Shown piece after piece: positions 37,667 through 48,988 of a stretch of 64,000 bases of DNA. The stretch is from Oidiodendron maius Zn (Eukaryota > Ascomycota > Leotiomycetes > Myxotrichaceae): contig KN832888.1 in assembly GCA_000827325.1 (NCBI GenBank), positions 286,069 through 350,068 on the forward strand. The letters are read 5' to 3'. The position numbers were made by a program, and so were the translations under genes. Numbering within the stretch: the first letter of the stretch is position 1; each line of letters starts with the position of its first letter. The notes beneath the pieces were generated by a model. That model saw only the letters and a list, made by a program, of their open reading frames with translations, was not told the origin of the DNA and ran no database searches.

Positions 37667-38778
37667 CTAATAGTCGTAAAACCTGTGATGATATTAGCGT
37701 CTGCACTTCTTATAACAGATAAAGGGACTTACCCCTTTCCGCTCTTCTTTCCCAACCACCCAGCATCGACCATCTTGCCGAGAAGCACGCTGGGTCTATA
37801 CTTAGAATCTCCCGTTTCCGTATACAGCACCTTCATAATCGCCAAGCATGTATCTAGGCCGATGAAGTCAGCCAGCTGAAGGGGACCCATAGGTACGTTT
37901 GTTCCATTTTTCATGATAGCATCGATGTCATCCCTACCCCCAACACCAGTCTCCAAACAGGTCACGGCCTCGTTGATATAAGGCATCAGAATCCTATTTG
38001 CCAAGAAGCCCGGCGAGTCGGCAGATTTCGATGGGATCTTGCCCATGGCCTTGCAGAAAGCGATCGCCGTGTCGATGGTCTCCTGACTAGTCTGCAGACC
38101 TGTAATGATTTCGACCCCTTTTTGCACCGGCACGGGGTTCATGAAATGCGTAGAGATAACGCGCGAGGAGGCGGAGGTGTCTCTAGGGTCCTTAGTAGTC
38201 GCGGCTGCGATCTTAGTTATGGAGATGGAGGAGGTGTTGGTCGCAAGAACGGTGTGCGGAGGACATATCTGGGCGAGAGAGCCGAAGATGTCGAACTTGA
38301 GAGAAGGGATCTCGGGCACGGCTTCGATGACAAAGTCGACGTCTGAGAGAGAATCCATGGTCGTGGTGGGAGAGAGGAGGGATCGTATGGAGTCGGCCTG
38401 TTCTTGTGTGATGCGCTCTTTCGAGACATCTTTTGCCAACAGTTTCTCTGTATTCACGCGTCAACATAAATGAGACCTTGATGGAAGCACAGCAAGAAAG
38501 TTACCGGCAAATTTGATGCCCTTATCAATTGACGCCTGATTCGTGTCGACCAGAGTGACTGGAACCCCAGCTTTCTGTGCGGCTACAAGAGCTATGCCCA
38601 ATCCCTGGTAACCGTTAGTCGCAATTGAAGAAGAAGGGGAAGCTCGCATTACCATCTGCCCAGCACCAATGACGCCGAGACGCTTAACCTCTTGCACGGC
38701 AGCAATTGGGCTTGAACTAAAGCATCTCGACTGCCGCACAGAGTGGACTAAGGCTCTTCGAAGCGCAGGGGAGACCAT
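37667..38778 (-). CDS. 3-hydroxyacyl-CoA (3-hydroxybutyryl-CoA) dehydrogenase, mitochondrial
   Basis: NAD-dependent oxidation of L-3-hydroxyacyl-CoA to 3-ketoacyl-CoA, the third step of beta-oxidation. The N-terminus (MVSPALRRALVHSVRQSRCF) is Arg-rich without acidic residues, as in mitochondrial presequences. Splicing joins VKRLGVIGAGQM to GLGIALVAAQKAG, completing the Rossmann GxGxMG motif; a second intron follows DKGIKFA. Further seen: VIEAVPE, ATNTSSISIT, the catalytic-His segment ISTHFMNPVPVQKGVEII, a Glu-containing VEII pair, DSPGFLANRILMPYINEA, and MGPLQLADFIGLD in the C-terminal HCDH domain. A last short exon adds only FYDY after GKKSGKG. Length and order match the family's single-function short form. 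Confidence 0.93.
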
Positions 38779-39311
38779 TTTTGCCAGCTATCACTCCGCT
38801 GATCTGGGAGGAGTGAGGAGTTCGTTGTTTCCGTTAACTTTGTGAGATGTAGGTTTTGGTTCCGTATTAAGCCGATTCTGCCCCTCGGCCCCTCGGTATC
38901 TATGCCCACCAGAATATGGCTAGATCAGCACCGTCAATGCTCTTTCCAGCTCATTTAGCGAATGAAGTGCGTCCCTTGAAAATAGGACATCTTGATTTCA
39001 TATTTCGGGTGTTCTGATAATAGGCTCTATTATACTCAGGTTACAGTTTGTAGACCTTGCTCTGCCATCGTGTGGACATCACTAAATTGCCATGTACTTC
39101 CTAATCCTTCATAGGCCTAGGATGGCGTATTTATTTCATTTATTGTTGAAATCTAGTACAGCTCCAGTTGCTTGGAACTGCAGTTCAACCCCGTGCTAAT
39201 ATCACAAATACGTTATAAGCTCTCTACTTATCCCCTAATATTCCCGTCCTCTTATCGAGGAATTCCCCGGTGCGGAGATGCTTGCATCTCCCCAGAACCG
39301 TCAAAAATCAT
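38779..39311. other. Intergenic upstream of the dehydrogenase gene
   Basis: These 533 bases contain the promoter of the mitochondrial dehydrogenase and then pass into AT-richer sequence at the edge of the decayed block. No coding signal. Confidence 0.5.
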
Positions 39312-39339
39312 CTAGCAAAGTGTTGGGGGTTTCGTACGC

Positions 39340-40660
39340 CGCAAAATGACCACCGAAATTATGAACATAGAGCGCTGTGACATTGCCGCCTCTCTGTGCC
39401 CAGGTGAGTGGAAGATCCCAACCTCCGTCATAGGAGCGCTGAGTGACTCCAACCGGTACAGTAACATAAGGCGGCTAGCCAAACCCGCCAACGTCGACGA
39501 TGGCGCCATCACGGTAGAATTCCTTGTAGAAGCGCATTGCTGGGTAAGGCCCTTGAATGATGTACATTATAGCCCATGTGATGATCTCTGTGAGAGAGAA
39601 ATTATAGAAGGGGGAAAGCTCTGCCATGAACTGGTAGATGTACATTGCCCATCCAAGTGGGGAGTCCGTCATTGTATGCCCCGGTACCAGAGGCTCCGTA
39701 GATTGGATAATGAAATATCCTTCGTGCAAGGTCTCGACGTTTATCAGCTTCCGAAGGTATGTTGTCTCATCCGGCGTTGTCAGATTTGCGTTATAACGAG
39801 CGATATCTGTTGTGTTAGGATTTATGGTCCAAAAATTGGAAAGCATCGAGACGACGATGTCAGGGAAAAGCGCAGCTTGGTAACGGAGAATAATCCCACC
39901 GTTATCGCCACCCTGTATCACATATCGAGAGTAATTTAGTTGATGCATCAGGCAATTAATGCATGTGCTGCTTCTATAGGGCCCGTTCCAGGTTTGACTG
40001 GAGTTGGACTGAACCCACAGCCAGGCAAGGAGGGTGCAACCATATGGAAAGCCGGGACAGAGTCATTCGGCGTGTTTGTGAGCGATGATATTACTCACCT
40101 GACTTCCATGAATGACCCAGGGAATCTATTGATGAAAAGGAGGGGGATCGCGTTGCTGCGTGGGGAGCGGTGGTGGACGGAAAACAGTGGCACCGGCTCA
40201 GTGTAGTTGGAATCTGATGCATCCACAGTCGTGGTAAACATTGTATAGCTATAATGGCATTAGGAAATTTTATTATACTGTGGGATGATACCCTTCATAC
40301 TTCTTGTTCAGTTCCTTCTGCATTGTCCTCCAATTATATTCCCTCACCCAGAAATCTCTGGTTGAAAGTGGCAGTCTGAGTAGATGGTCCATCAACAAGG
40401 TTAGGAACTCCAATATCATTGGCTATCCGCGCCAATGACACTTTCAGTTCTGTAGTTGCAATGAACGAAGGGTGTATGTACATCCAGAGTAAATGGAGCT
40501 GGAGTGTCGCCATAGTTTGCAAAGATCTCCGGGATATTCTGGCCGAGAGCAGAGGGCAGAAGCAGAGCTGAAGCGCAGAGCAAAAAACTTGTTCTCCGCA
40601 ACGAAATGGTACCAATAAAGAATGAGAACATTTGAAAGTCATATTTAAAACCCTCACAAG
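39340..40660 (-). pseudogene. Decayed secreted epoxide hydrolase-like gene
   Basis: Read right to left, recognisable pieces of an alpha/beta-hydrolase with an EHN-type N domain lie in order but in several frames. They are: a signal peptide (FLLCASALLLPSALGQ); ATTELKVSLARIANDIGVP; RDFWVREYNWRTMQKELN in another frame; VDASDSNYTEPVPLFSVHHR; then FPGSF where functional relatives usually read HGWPGSF; HMVAPSLPGCGFSP; the nucleophile region YVIQGGDNGGI; and the catalytic-His end HNFGGHFAAYETP. Lesions I can place: at least two frame changes near 40350-40470, another at about 39950, and an in-frame TAG at 39475-39477. With these breaks no full-length product can be made. Working relatives would open epoxide rings extracellularly or in the secretory path. 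Confidence 0.8.
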
Positions 40661-40748
40661 GATACCTTTTGCTCAGGTGCCGTTCCCCAAAGCTCCAGCT
40701 CTTTATACAGGTGGGAGTGAAGTGGATTAGAAAGCAACCATGATGCAA

Positions 40749-41905
40749 CCAGGGCTACCCATACAGGAAGTTTTCCTAATTCAAGATTATTTTGCAAGCG
40801 AACAATTAAATTTATTGCTATTTAATCTGTGGCGGCGACAATGATAGGGTAGTGTGCTCGGTGATAATGTGCGGTATGTAATCTGAAGAGACCTTACCTA
40901 GGTAAAATACGGCATATGGTCTCAGCACATGCAGGTTCGACTCGTACTCTGCTATTATAGTAATATATCGGTGAGGTATTTTATTAGTATCTCGTCATTG
41001 CACAAGGTATAATAAATATTCTGTACTACATTTCCTCAACTCTCGCACTACTACCTTGTCAGCAGCCGTCATCGGACCTCTGGACGAGATACACGGATTT
41101 ATAACTTGAGCAGAAAATGCTCTCCAACCCCATATAATGATACTGCAATCTAGTAAAATCATTGGGGACTGGGAGATGAAACCACAAATCATTAATTTGC
41201 CTCACTTCACCGTATTTCTTACATTGGTATCCAAGACAAGTCCCGTATTTCTGCGCGTATAATTTCTAATCATTGGCTCCCAATCAAAGCAAGTCGACGA
41301 TTAAACACCTCGTCGAGCTGCGGGCTGTCAGACAAAACGACCGTTGGTTCATGCTCTGTAAGGTGAGCGGAGCGGGTTGAAAGTCATCCCACCGCAGATG
41401 TTTATTAAAATGAGCCTGCCTATATTAGCTCTGATATTTTCTTAACCTTGGGTCCAATGGCTGTCTATCCTGGAATTTCAGGTCTTGGTAATATTTTTTC
41501 TCTGGCCATGAGATTCTCCAGGAATGAGCATTTTGAATCAACAATGGATTTCCTCCTGGATGGTCAAAGTGAAGATATTATTTCATTAAAATCACATACT
41601 ATCTAGATTAATATATTGCAATACAGGCACGCAATATACTAGCACCAGACAGATCAATGCTTGCTAAAGCTCCTTTTCCAACTTTGCGAGCTCAGTCCAC
41701 CCAGGCAACAGTGCCTTGATGTAGATTAATAAACCCGCTATCTTGTAACTTCAAAAATTATAAATTTCCATCGCACCTTTTAAAATACTTGGGCAAATTC
41801 TATAATTAGCCACTCTAAATCTGTCAAATCTAAAATATCTTCTATATTGCATCGTTGGGCTGGGGGTCAAATGTTGCACCCCGCGCTCACAATGCGGCGA
41901 CTTGC
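40749..41905. other. AT-rich intergenic sequence
   Basis: This lies between the two broken genes. It is strongly AT-rich with poly-A/T runs and no open frame of note. It could be further-decayed coding or repeat sequence, but I see nothing I can name. Confidence 0.5.
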
Positions 41906-43312
41906 TTATCTCGCTGTATTATCTACATGCCAAAATTTGGACTTGGTACATAACCATTCGCCATATCTCATCAGCACAAGCGGAAGGGGCAGCAAAAAAG
42001 CTGCAACGGCTCCTATTATCGACATGCCAGGTCCGACACCCAGGATATTGAACATAGGTCGGGCAAATAACGGAAATATCGCGGCCAGAAAGCTCCGAAG
42101 CAAAGTATTTGCGGAGACGGCACTAGCTGCGTAGATGCGATAAGTATCGACAAGATAGTTGAGGCATTGCTGAAATATGACAGTAAACCCTGCGCCAATG
42201 AAAACAATTGCCATCATTGGAGAAAGCCAGAAGGCATTGAGAGTCGTCCACCCAAACCAGAACAAACCGCACATAATTACCCCACCGACTGTCATGGGAA
42301 GTAATCGTCCTTCCGGAACGGGTCTTCCATCCGCTGCAGCGGAGAGTCGACGATAGCGTGGCTCGTTCGCTATATTTATTAGAGCGGTGACAAGAACCCC
42401 TAAGAAGAGAGACACAAATGGGAGACTGGATGCAAATGGTAACCATTCTCAGTGATCCCGAAACGCAATAGGGAACACCTCAGGAGTGAGGTATAAAATT
42501 GCAAAGACGAAAGACGCATAGAAGGCCACGAAAGTTACAATAGGCTCAAAAATAATCATCCGACCAGGACGAGCTAGATGCTTCGCAAAAATTGACTTTA
42601 AATCGGCCTTGACTTTCTCATGATGATGATGGTATCTTAAGTCTCCTGTTTGTTTCCGCAGCATCCCCGCTTTTGTTTTCAACATATATGGCGAGTATAC
42701 TTCTGGTAGACAGAAAATTGAAATAGCTGTAATACCAAAGACGAAAATAGCTTGAACACATATCTGCATCATCAGTCAGCCATAATAATTGCGCATTAAC
42801 CTAGACGAGTTTATGCATCTTACCCTATCCAACGCTAACTAAGATGACTGTTGATTAGAATCGCACTTCCAACGACTGGGCCTAGCGTGATGCCTCCAAG
42901 AACAGCAAGGGTATAAAAGCACCTTGCAGTTCCTCGGACTTGAAGGGACCACATATCCCCTAGTGCTGCAGATACATTGCTCACAGGGGGCGGAGCCAAA
43001 AATACCGGAGAAAAATCTTGTGATCAAGATACTCTGAATATTTTTGCTTTTTGCCGTCCCAATGATAAAGCAACCCAGAATTACCATTGCTGGCAGCATG
43101 CTCCATCTTCTCCCCCAGACCTCACTTAAAAGGCCCCAACAGGAAGGCCCGAAGGCAAATCCGAGGACGTATAATGAAACAGAAGCTATTGCGAGTTCAT
43201 TTGATACGCCGAAAGTTTGTGCAATGTCTTGAGTAATGAGCGTGGTGTTGTTGGTTTTAATATTATATAGAGAAGGAAGAAGGATTCGAAGCGTAATGGA
43301 AATGTATGTCAT
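41906..43312 (-). pseudogene. Decayed MFS transporter (DHA1/polyamine-like)
   Basis: The sequence follows a 12-helix major facilitator in order: SLYVLGFAFGPSCWGLLSEVWGRR (motif A region, split here for length: GPSCWGLLSEVWGRR), RFFSGIFGSAP, VRGTARCFYTLAVLGG, LPEVYSPYMLK, EPIVTFVAFYASFVFAILYL, ASSLPFVSLFLGVLV, LVDTYRIYAASAVSANTLLR. Three lesions break it. An extra C in a run of five (42986-42990 on the plus strand) shifts the frame after FGSAP. A TAG at 42835-42837 stands where WRW is expected. A TGA at 42449-42451 stands where an Arg is likely. A normal-looking intron with a TGACTGATGATGCAG end lies near 42770-42820. The two stops fit C:G to T:A changes (TGG to TAG, CGA to TGA). Not functional as written. 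Confidence 0.82.
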
Positions 43313-44559
43313 ACTAGCGTGTAAACGAAGTGAAAGTGAATCATAGACAACGTAAATAGCGACTCCACAACTTCTCTACACTTTTCTTATAACTTCTATA
43401 TACTTCTAGAATCCTAGGTACAGGACTAAGTACCTTGGCGCAGTAATAAGTTTGTGGGGAGTCCCAATATCAGTAAACCCTAAAAGGGATGCAATATCCC
43501 AGTCCCAATTAATTATATGATCAGGTTTTGGGTTGTCCTAATCTAGTCTCCTATGAACTTTTTGTTCTTTTCTCGAAGAGTAAGAGTTACAATCCTGCAC
43601 TGCTTGCAAAGCCTTCCTATACAAATCCCCTGAATGAAACCCCACACCTTATAACTCAACAGTGACTAGTCTTGGGGTTCGTGACCTTGACTCCGAGTTC
43701 CTTAGCACAGGCAATAATCTCAACTCTCTTTCTCGACGAAACAACGTGTGCATGAGGAGGAGGTCGACATCTCGCTTGTTGAGAAAGGCCATGTGACCGG
43801 AGGGCATCATATGGCCGAGTCCTCTTGTTGGAGCCGAAATAATCGATGGCATATCGGACACGGCTGTCAATACCCTTGGGCTTTCTCCAGGTGGAGGGAA
43901 CACATTTGTAGCTGTCGAGCTAATGTCTATGGAAGCGCTTCGTCACAGAGTTGTCGTTCTTTGTCCTTTTTTAGTTTAATTTTTATGCTTTTTTGTATTT
44001 TATATTTTTGGTTTGCTTGCTACTTGTCTTGTACATTTGCTTAAGTAGCGCTATATGCGCCGTTTCTCAAAGTTTGCAACCAGTTTAGGAACGTCTCGTA
44101 GAAGATTCTCCCTGGGCTCGAAGGCTGCTTGATTCCCATATCCGAGCCATTTTACAATAAGGTTTCAAGTCTTCCCAGTCTTTGTTGGTCGAAGCGTTTG
44201 GTGGTTCACCAATCGCGCATCGTATAGCGTGCTCAAACGTCTGGCTATTGGCTGACGGATGATGCGCCATTATGAATGCTAGTCTAGTCTTGGCGCGCTC
44301 GAAAAGGGGGACAAGAACGATCGATGAACTAGATTGGTGGATTCCACTTCGTCTGTTACCTCTGAAGGGTTTGTCAGGAGGTGCTCTAGTGGAGGTCTTG
44401 GTGCCTAAGGCCTAAAACACACCCTTTCACAGAAAGCGAGACGCTAGTCGCAATCACGTGCCATGTTGCAGGGATACGCGCTCCATACGCGTTCTCCAGC
44501 AGACAGCGTGTATAGAGGTTCGAGGAATATTGCGACAACACCAAGCCACCACATGCAAA
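43313..44559. other. Intergenic, AT-rich, upstream of tof1
   Basis: The left half continues the AT-rich decayed block. The right part, from about 44400, should hold the tof1 promoter. Two short minus-strand frames (43649-43903 and 44085-44270) have no recognisable relative and no supporting features, so I do not call them genes. Confidence 0.5.
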
Positions 44560-47500
44560 ATGGAGTTTGACGACAGCAGGAAGGATGTTGTAGACCCCGA
44601 GGTTCGAGCCTATGTATCAAGTCTTGTCTCAGCAGTAAGTCACTCGAATTTCGCACTGTGCTCTACTAAAGTGCGCTGCTAGCTGGGCGGAAATGGTGCG
44701 GACGAAGATGGACGATATGTGCTTGGAGACGACGCTTTAGCATGCCTCCGAGATCTGAAGAAATGGCTGAAACTATACGATGAGAAGGCCAATCGACTCG
44801 ATGTGGCGCGCTGTCTGGCGGAATCTAATCTGGTGGGAGGCGATCTACTTCAGATTCTTGCTGCTTGGCCAGAGAATGCCACGGCAGACCGGCTCAAGTC
44901 GAAGATCGCTTTATCATGCCTTGAACTTCTCGTACCTCTGACATGGCCCCTCGAGAAAAATACGGAGCAAATGACTGTCAACCATCACAGGCATATGCCA
45001 TACCTCCAGATTGCCCAGCTTGGATACAAACGAGCAGTTATAAATTACGATGGGGCACGGATTCTGCACACGGCAGTCAGATGTGCTTTGCCGTCTATGG
45101 CAGAGGCAATCGGGGATCGAAGCACTCGGGATGAAGGCATCATCAAACTTGTGCTCTACTTCTTGCGGAATATTGTGATGATTGCCCCCCCTCCGAGTGT
45201 ACAATACGAAGGAGATGAAGCCGAGATATCGAGATCTGCAACTATTGATGCATTTGATTACCAGGACATATTCCACCTTCTCCTCACTGTCTCCTCCTCC
45301 ATGGGCGAAGACTTCAACACTCAAGACATTGTGGTTATGGAGATATTATTCTATCTCATAAAGGGGGTTGATGTCGAAACCCTATTTCAGGATGATGAGA
45401 AGGCTGGCAATGTCAAGGTCGACGAGATGGTAAGGTTGAGGAAGAAAGAAGCAGCAATGCTAAGAAGCTATCAGAGCAATGCACCTACAAGGCATAATCG
45501 ATTCGGTGCCATGGTCTGGCTTCAAAGAGACGATGCTAAGATGACGACTATATCCGGACAGGCGGCATTAACTGATACTGCCAGGGGTCTGGCTAAAATG
45601 GATAGCACCAAAAAATTTAAGCCGCCTCGTCGTGCAATTAAGGGGGATACTGGCCCTATGGATTTCGAGATACCGGTCACTCTGAGCACACAGGCAAATA
45701 AACACCTAAGTGCTTTTGTCGAGGACTTTTTAGACGCAGGTTTTAATCCGTTGTTTAACCACATTCGCAAGGCCATTGACCGTGAGGCAGAACGGGTTCT
45801 AGAGTACCACAAGCGGCAATTTTTCTACCTGGTATCGTGGTTTCTCAGCGCGGAACGGGCGAGAAGAAAGAGCAAGAAATTGTTGGTTGAGCGAAAGTCC
45901 TCTACAGCTGATGATATAGACAATTTTGCTCTCGTTGCCAGTGTCTTGAATCAAGAAATGTTCGTAACCCTGAACAGGGCTATGGACTCAACATTCGAGA
46001 ACAAATTGTGGCCTGATCTTAGTGCTGCCATGAGGTGTTTCACTCAAATCCTTCTCACGGTTCAGGAAATGTCCGAGTCACCGCTAGAGGAAGACCAAGA
46101 TATCGCTGAAAACATTCTCAATCGAATATTCTACGAGGAGGAAACGCATGATAGAGTTGCCAGCATCACGCGAACGTACAAAGATCAAGGATTTGGCTAT
46201 CTGGATTCCTGTACTGAGCTTACTCACAACTACTTGCGAATACTAGAGCAATACTCAAAGCAGAATGTGGACCTGCAAGTCAGATCACGACGAAGGGTAC
46301 GGCGGAAGAAGAGATCTGCGGGGGAGGCTGGTGGCGATGACAGTAATAACGACGTCGATGATTCAGAGGGAGAAGATGAGGCACGGGCTGAAAAAACCAC
46401 TCGTGAAAGAAAGTTCGATTTCAAACGCTTCGCCTCCAGGTTCTTATCGCAAGGATGCATCGACACATTTGTTGCGTTTACGAATTATTACAACGATCTC
46501 AAACCTTCTCAACTCAAACGATCACACAGATTCTTTTATCGCATTGCATTCAAACAGGAGATGAGTGTGATGCTATTTAGAGTCGACATAGTCGCCCTTT
46601 TGTACAAAATGATCAAGGGTCCAGAGGGTCTAGACCCTCAAGCCAGCCATTTCAAGGAATGGGATGACTTGGTAAAGCAGCTGATTAAGAAATGTACAAG
46701 GAAAATCCAGGAGCGCCCAGAGCTTGTTGTTGAACTGCTCTTTTCAAAAACGAATGGCACGGCGCATTACTTAGAGTACGGATATGAGAAACAGACAGTA
46801 ACAACAAAGCCAAGAGCTGCAGCAGAGCTGGAGGTAAAGCCGGGCATGGAATGGGAAGAACAGGTTGGTGTTGTTGTAGGAGCGCTTTTGGACCGGAATG
46901 AAGGAGAACACCTTCAATGGCTCAAGTCACAACTTTTGTCTGCGGAGAGCGAGCGTCGCAGCTGGGAAGGGGCAAGCCAGGCAATTGTATCAGTCGAGAA
47001 AGATCCTTTTGAGGAATCTACTGACATAACCGCTTCTAATTCCGAACCACCGAAGCCACCTTCAATATGTATGTGGTTCTATTTCTTTACACGTTTTACA
47101 TGCTAACTTCTTAAAGTGATTAAGGCGAGTGATGAGCTTCGCAGAGTGGCACTGTTCAAAAACGGCTATCTTCGACTTCTGATGATGCTTACCGGATTCC
47201 AGCGCATCGGCCTTGAGGACGACCCTGACGCTTCTTGGGTTATGCCGTCAACAATGCCTGCCGACAAGATTCTGGATGGTCTCAACCTAATTAAGAAGTT
47301 TGAATTTAGCCCACCCGTTTTTGACGATGGGAAGGAAGCCGGAGATTTCATCAGAAGGAAGTCCGCTGGAATCGCCAAAAGTAAAAGAGCTGCCTTTGAT
47401 GATGAAGATGACGGGATCGATCATGATGATGAAGAGGAACTACTGTTTCCAGCTGGTGGGCCTACTGCCCGCAAGAAGTCGGCGGAAGCTTTGGAGGCAC

Positions 47501-48189
47501 TTAAAAAGACTCGCCGTAGGAGGCGGCGAGAAGATACTGATGAAGACAGTGCTATTACTGATGAGCAACACGAAGCACGCGCTGCTGCCCGAAGAAAGCG
47601 AGAACTTGAGAAGAATCGCAAAATTAAGAGTGAACTATTTATTGGTGATAGCGACGACGATGAAGAGGCAGACCGACTCTTTTTCGAACAAGAGGAGAAG
47701 ATAAGACAGGCAAACAAAATAAGTATGATGAAAGAACTCTTAGGTCTGGAGAAGGCGAAACAAAGTGAAGGACAGCAAAAGAAGAGACAATCAAGTGCCA
47801 TATCTGCGGACAGCGATGAAGAAAATACTCAAACCTCATTTACAAGAAAACGGCAATCAAATACGACCTCCATGGACAACGATGACGACGTTGCAGATGT
47901 GAGTTTGCGTTCCTCACCAGCAGGCGGGGATAGCACTCTAGCAGCATCTGATGATGAGGCTACGGATACGCCGATGTCGAGTCCCCACGCAAGATTGTCG
48001 CAGACAAAGCGACAGAAACTCTCAGATGATGCCGAGGCCGTCTCATTTGTGCCTCCAAGATCCGGGAAAGAAATTAGGCATCGAGAGACGATGTCCGATG
48101 ATGATGAAGAGGATGTGGCGCCGGTTGCCAGACCAGCTAGGCAGAGGGTCAGAGCAGGGTTTATCGTTGATAGCAGTGATGATGAATGA
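44560..48189 (+). CDS. tof1: Tof1/Swi1/TIMELESS replication fork protection complex subunit
   Basis: Nuclear scaffold that travels with the replisome together with Csm3/Tipin and Mrc1; it supports fork pausing, S-phase checkpoint signalling and sister cohesion. Three exons (44560-44634, 44683-47068, 47117-48189) give 1177 residues. The N-terminal TIMELESS domain is clear ([42 protein letters not shown]). The middle reads [20 protein letters not shown] and [20 protein letters not shown], a hallmark of the family. The C-terminal third is a long acidic and basic alternating tail with DDEDD, SDDDEE and an ending VDSSDDE. The first exon is short (25 codons), and the start at 44560 is its only ATG in frame. 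Exon 3 joins as [14 protein letters not shown]. Length agrees with other fungal Tof1 proteins. Confidence 0.93.
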
Positions 48190-48349
48190 ATAATTAGACA
48201 TTGGAGTAGTAGACTACGGTACACTTTGTGGCGTTCGAACAAGGCTGGAACCTAGCGAATCATCCAGCAAATCAGCCAGCGAATCATCCGGCAGCCGTCA
48301 ACGTTCCTCACGTTGGCACTTCCTTACTCTGACATTCCCACATCTTCGC

Positions 48350-48778
48350 ATGCTCAGACTCCCAAGCCAGCAAGGGGTCAAGGCTCTTTGCAAGTGTCTT
48401 CGTAACCCTCCTCGCAATCCTCTCCACGCACGCTATGTTCACTCAGAGCAAGCCCCGTACTCTGGACCTCCGGGCTGGGCAACCATTTCTCGGCGCCTCT
48501 CCTCTCGCCCTAGTCCACTAATCTACTTTGCCAACATGAGGGATGAAGAAGCTAGAGAGCGTAATGAATTTATCGACATTCACGATATAGGGGGCGTCGA
48601 TCCAAACACCTATGATGTCTTGCTCTCGGATATAAACGACAACATGTACGATCTGATGTTGCGGAAATGTGACCTTTGCAACCAACACATCCCCTATTGG
48701 GAAGTTGACAGCATTGGTGGGTCAGTGAAATGGTACATCGGTAAGAAACTGTGGCAGATCACCCCCAAAAATCCATAG
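48350..48778 (+). CDS. Small hypothetical protein
   Basis: A 142-residue frame starting 160 bases after tof1 ends. The N-terminus is basic with Arg/Ser and could be a mitochondrial presequence (RLPSQQGVKALCKCLRNPPR), though it is also Pro-rich. The C-terminal half is acidic (IHDIGGVDPNTYDVLLSDIN) and holds a CDLCNQHI Cys pair. I know no family with this pattern. It could be a genuine small gene or chance coding; a shorter start at the internal Met of MRDEEARERNEF is equally possible. Confidence 0.4.
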   Translation: MLRLPSQQGVKALCKCLRNPPRNPLHARYVHSEQAPYSGPPGWATISRRLSSRPSPLIYFANMRDEEARERNEFIDIHDIGGVDPNTYDVLLSDINDNMYDLMLRKCDLCNQHIPYWEVDSIGGSVKWYIGKKLWQITPKNP

Positions 48779-48988
48779 GTTTGATACTGGTGTTTGTGGA
48801 GGTTTTCCAAGCAAAGAACGATTCGATTAGCATTTCGTCGCTCAACCATTCCGCTTGCTTCGCAGGGGACAAAGGCTACCTTTCGGTACACAGGTTTTCA
48901 ATACAACCGTAGCTAAATATAATTCTGTACTCTATGATCTGGTCTGCCATTTCAAACTTCTTCTCGGACTTTTATCCCCATCCATCTC

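Noticed and set aside
43649-44270. Two short minus-strand frames upstream of tof1
   Set aside because: No family resemblance, no plausible introns or start context, and AT-rich decayed surroundings.
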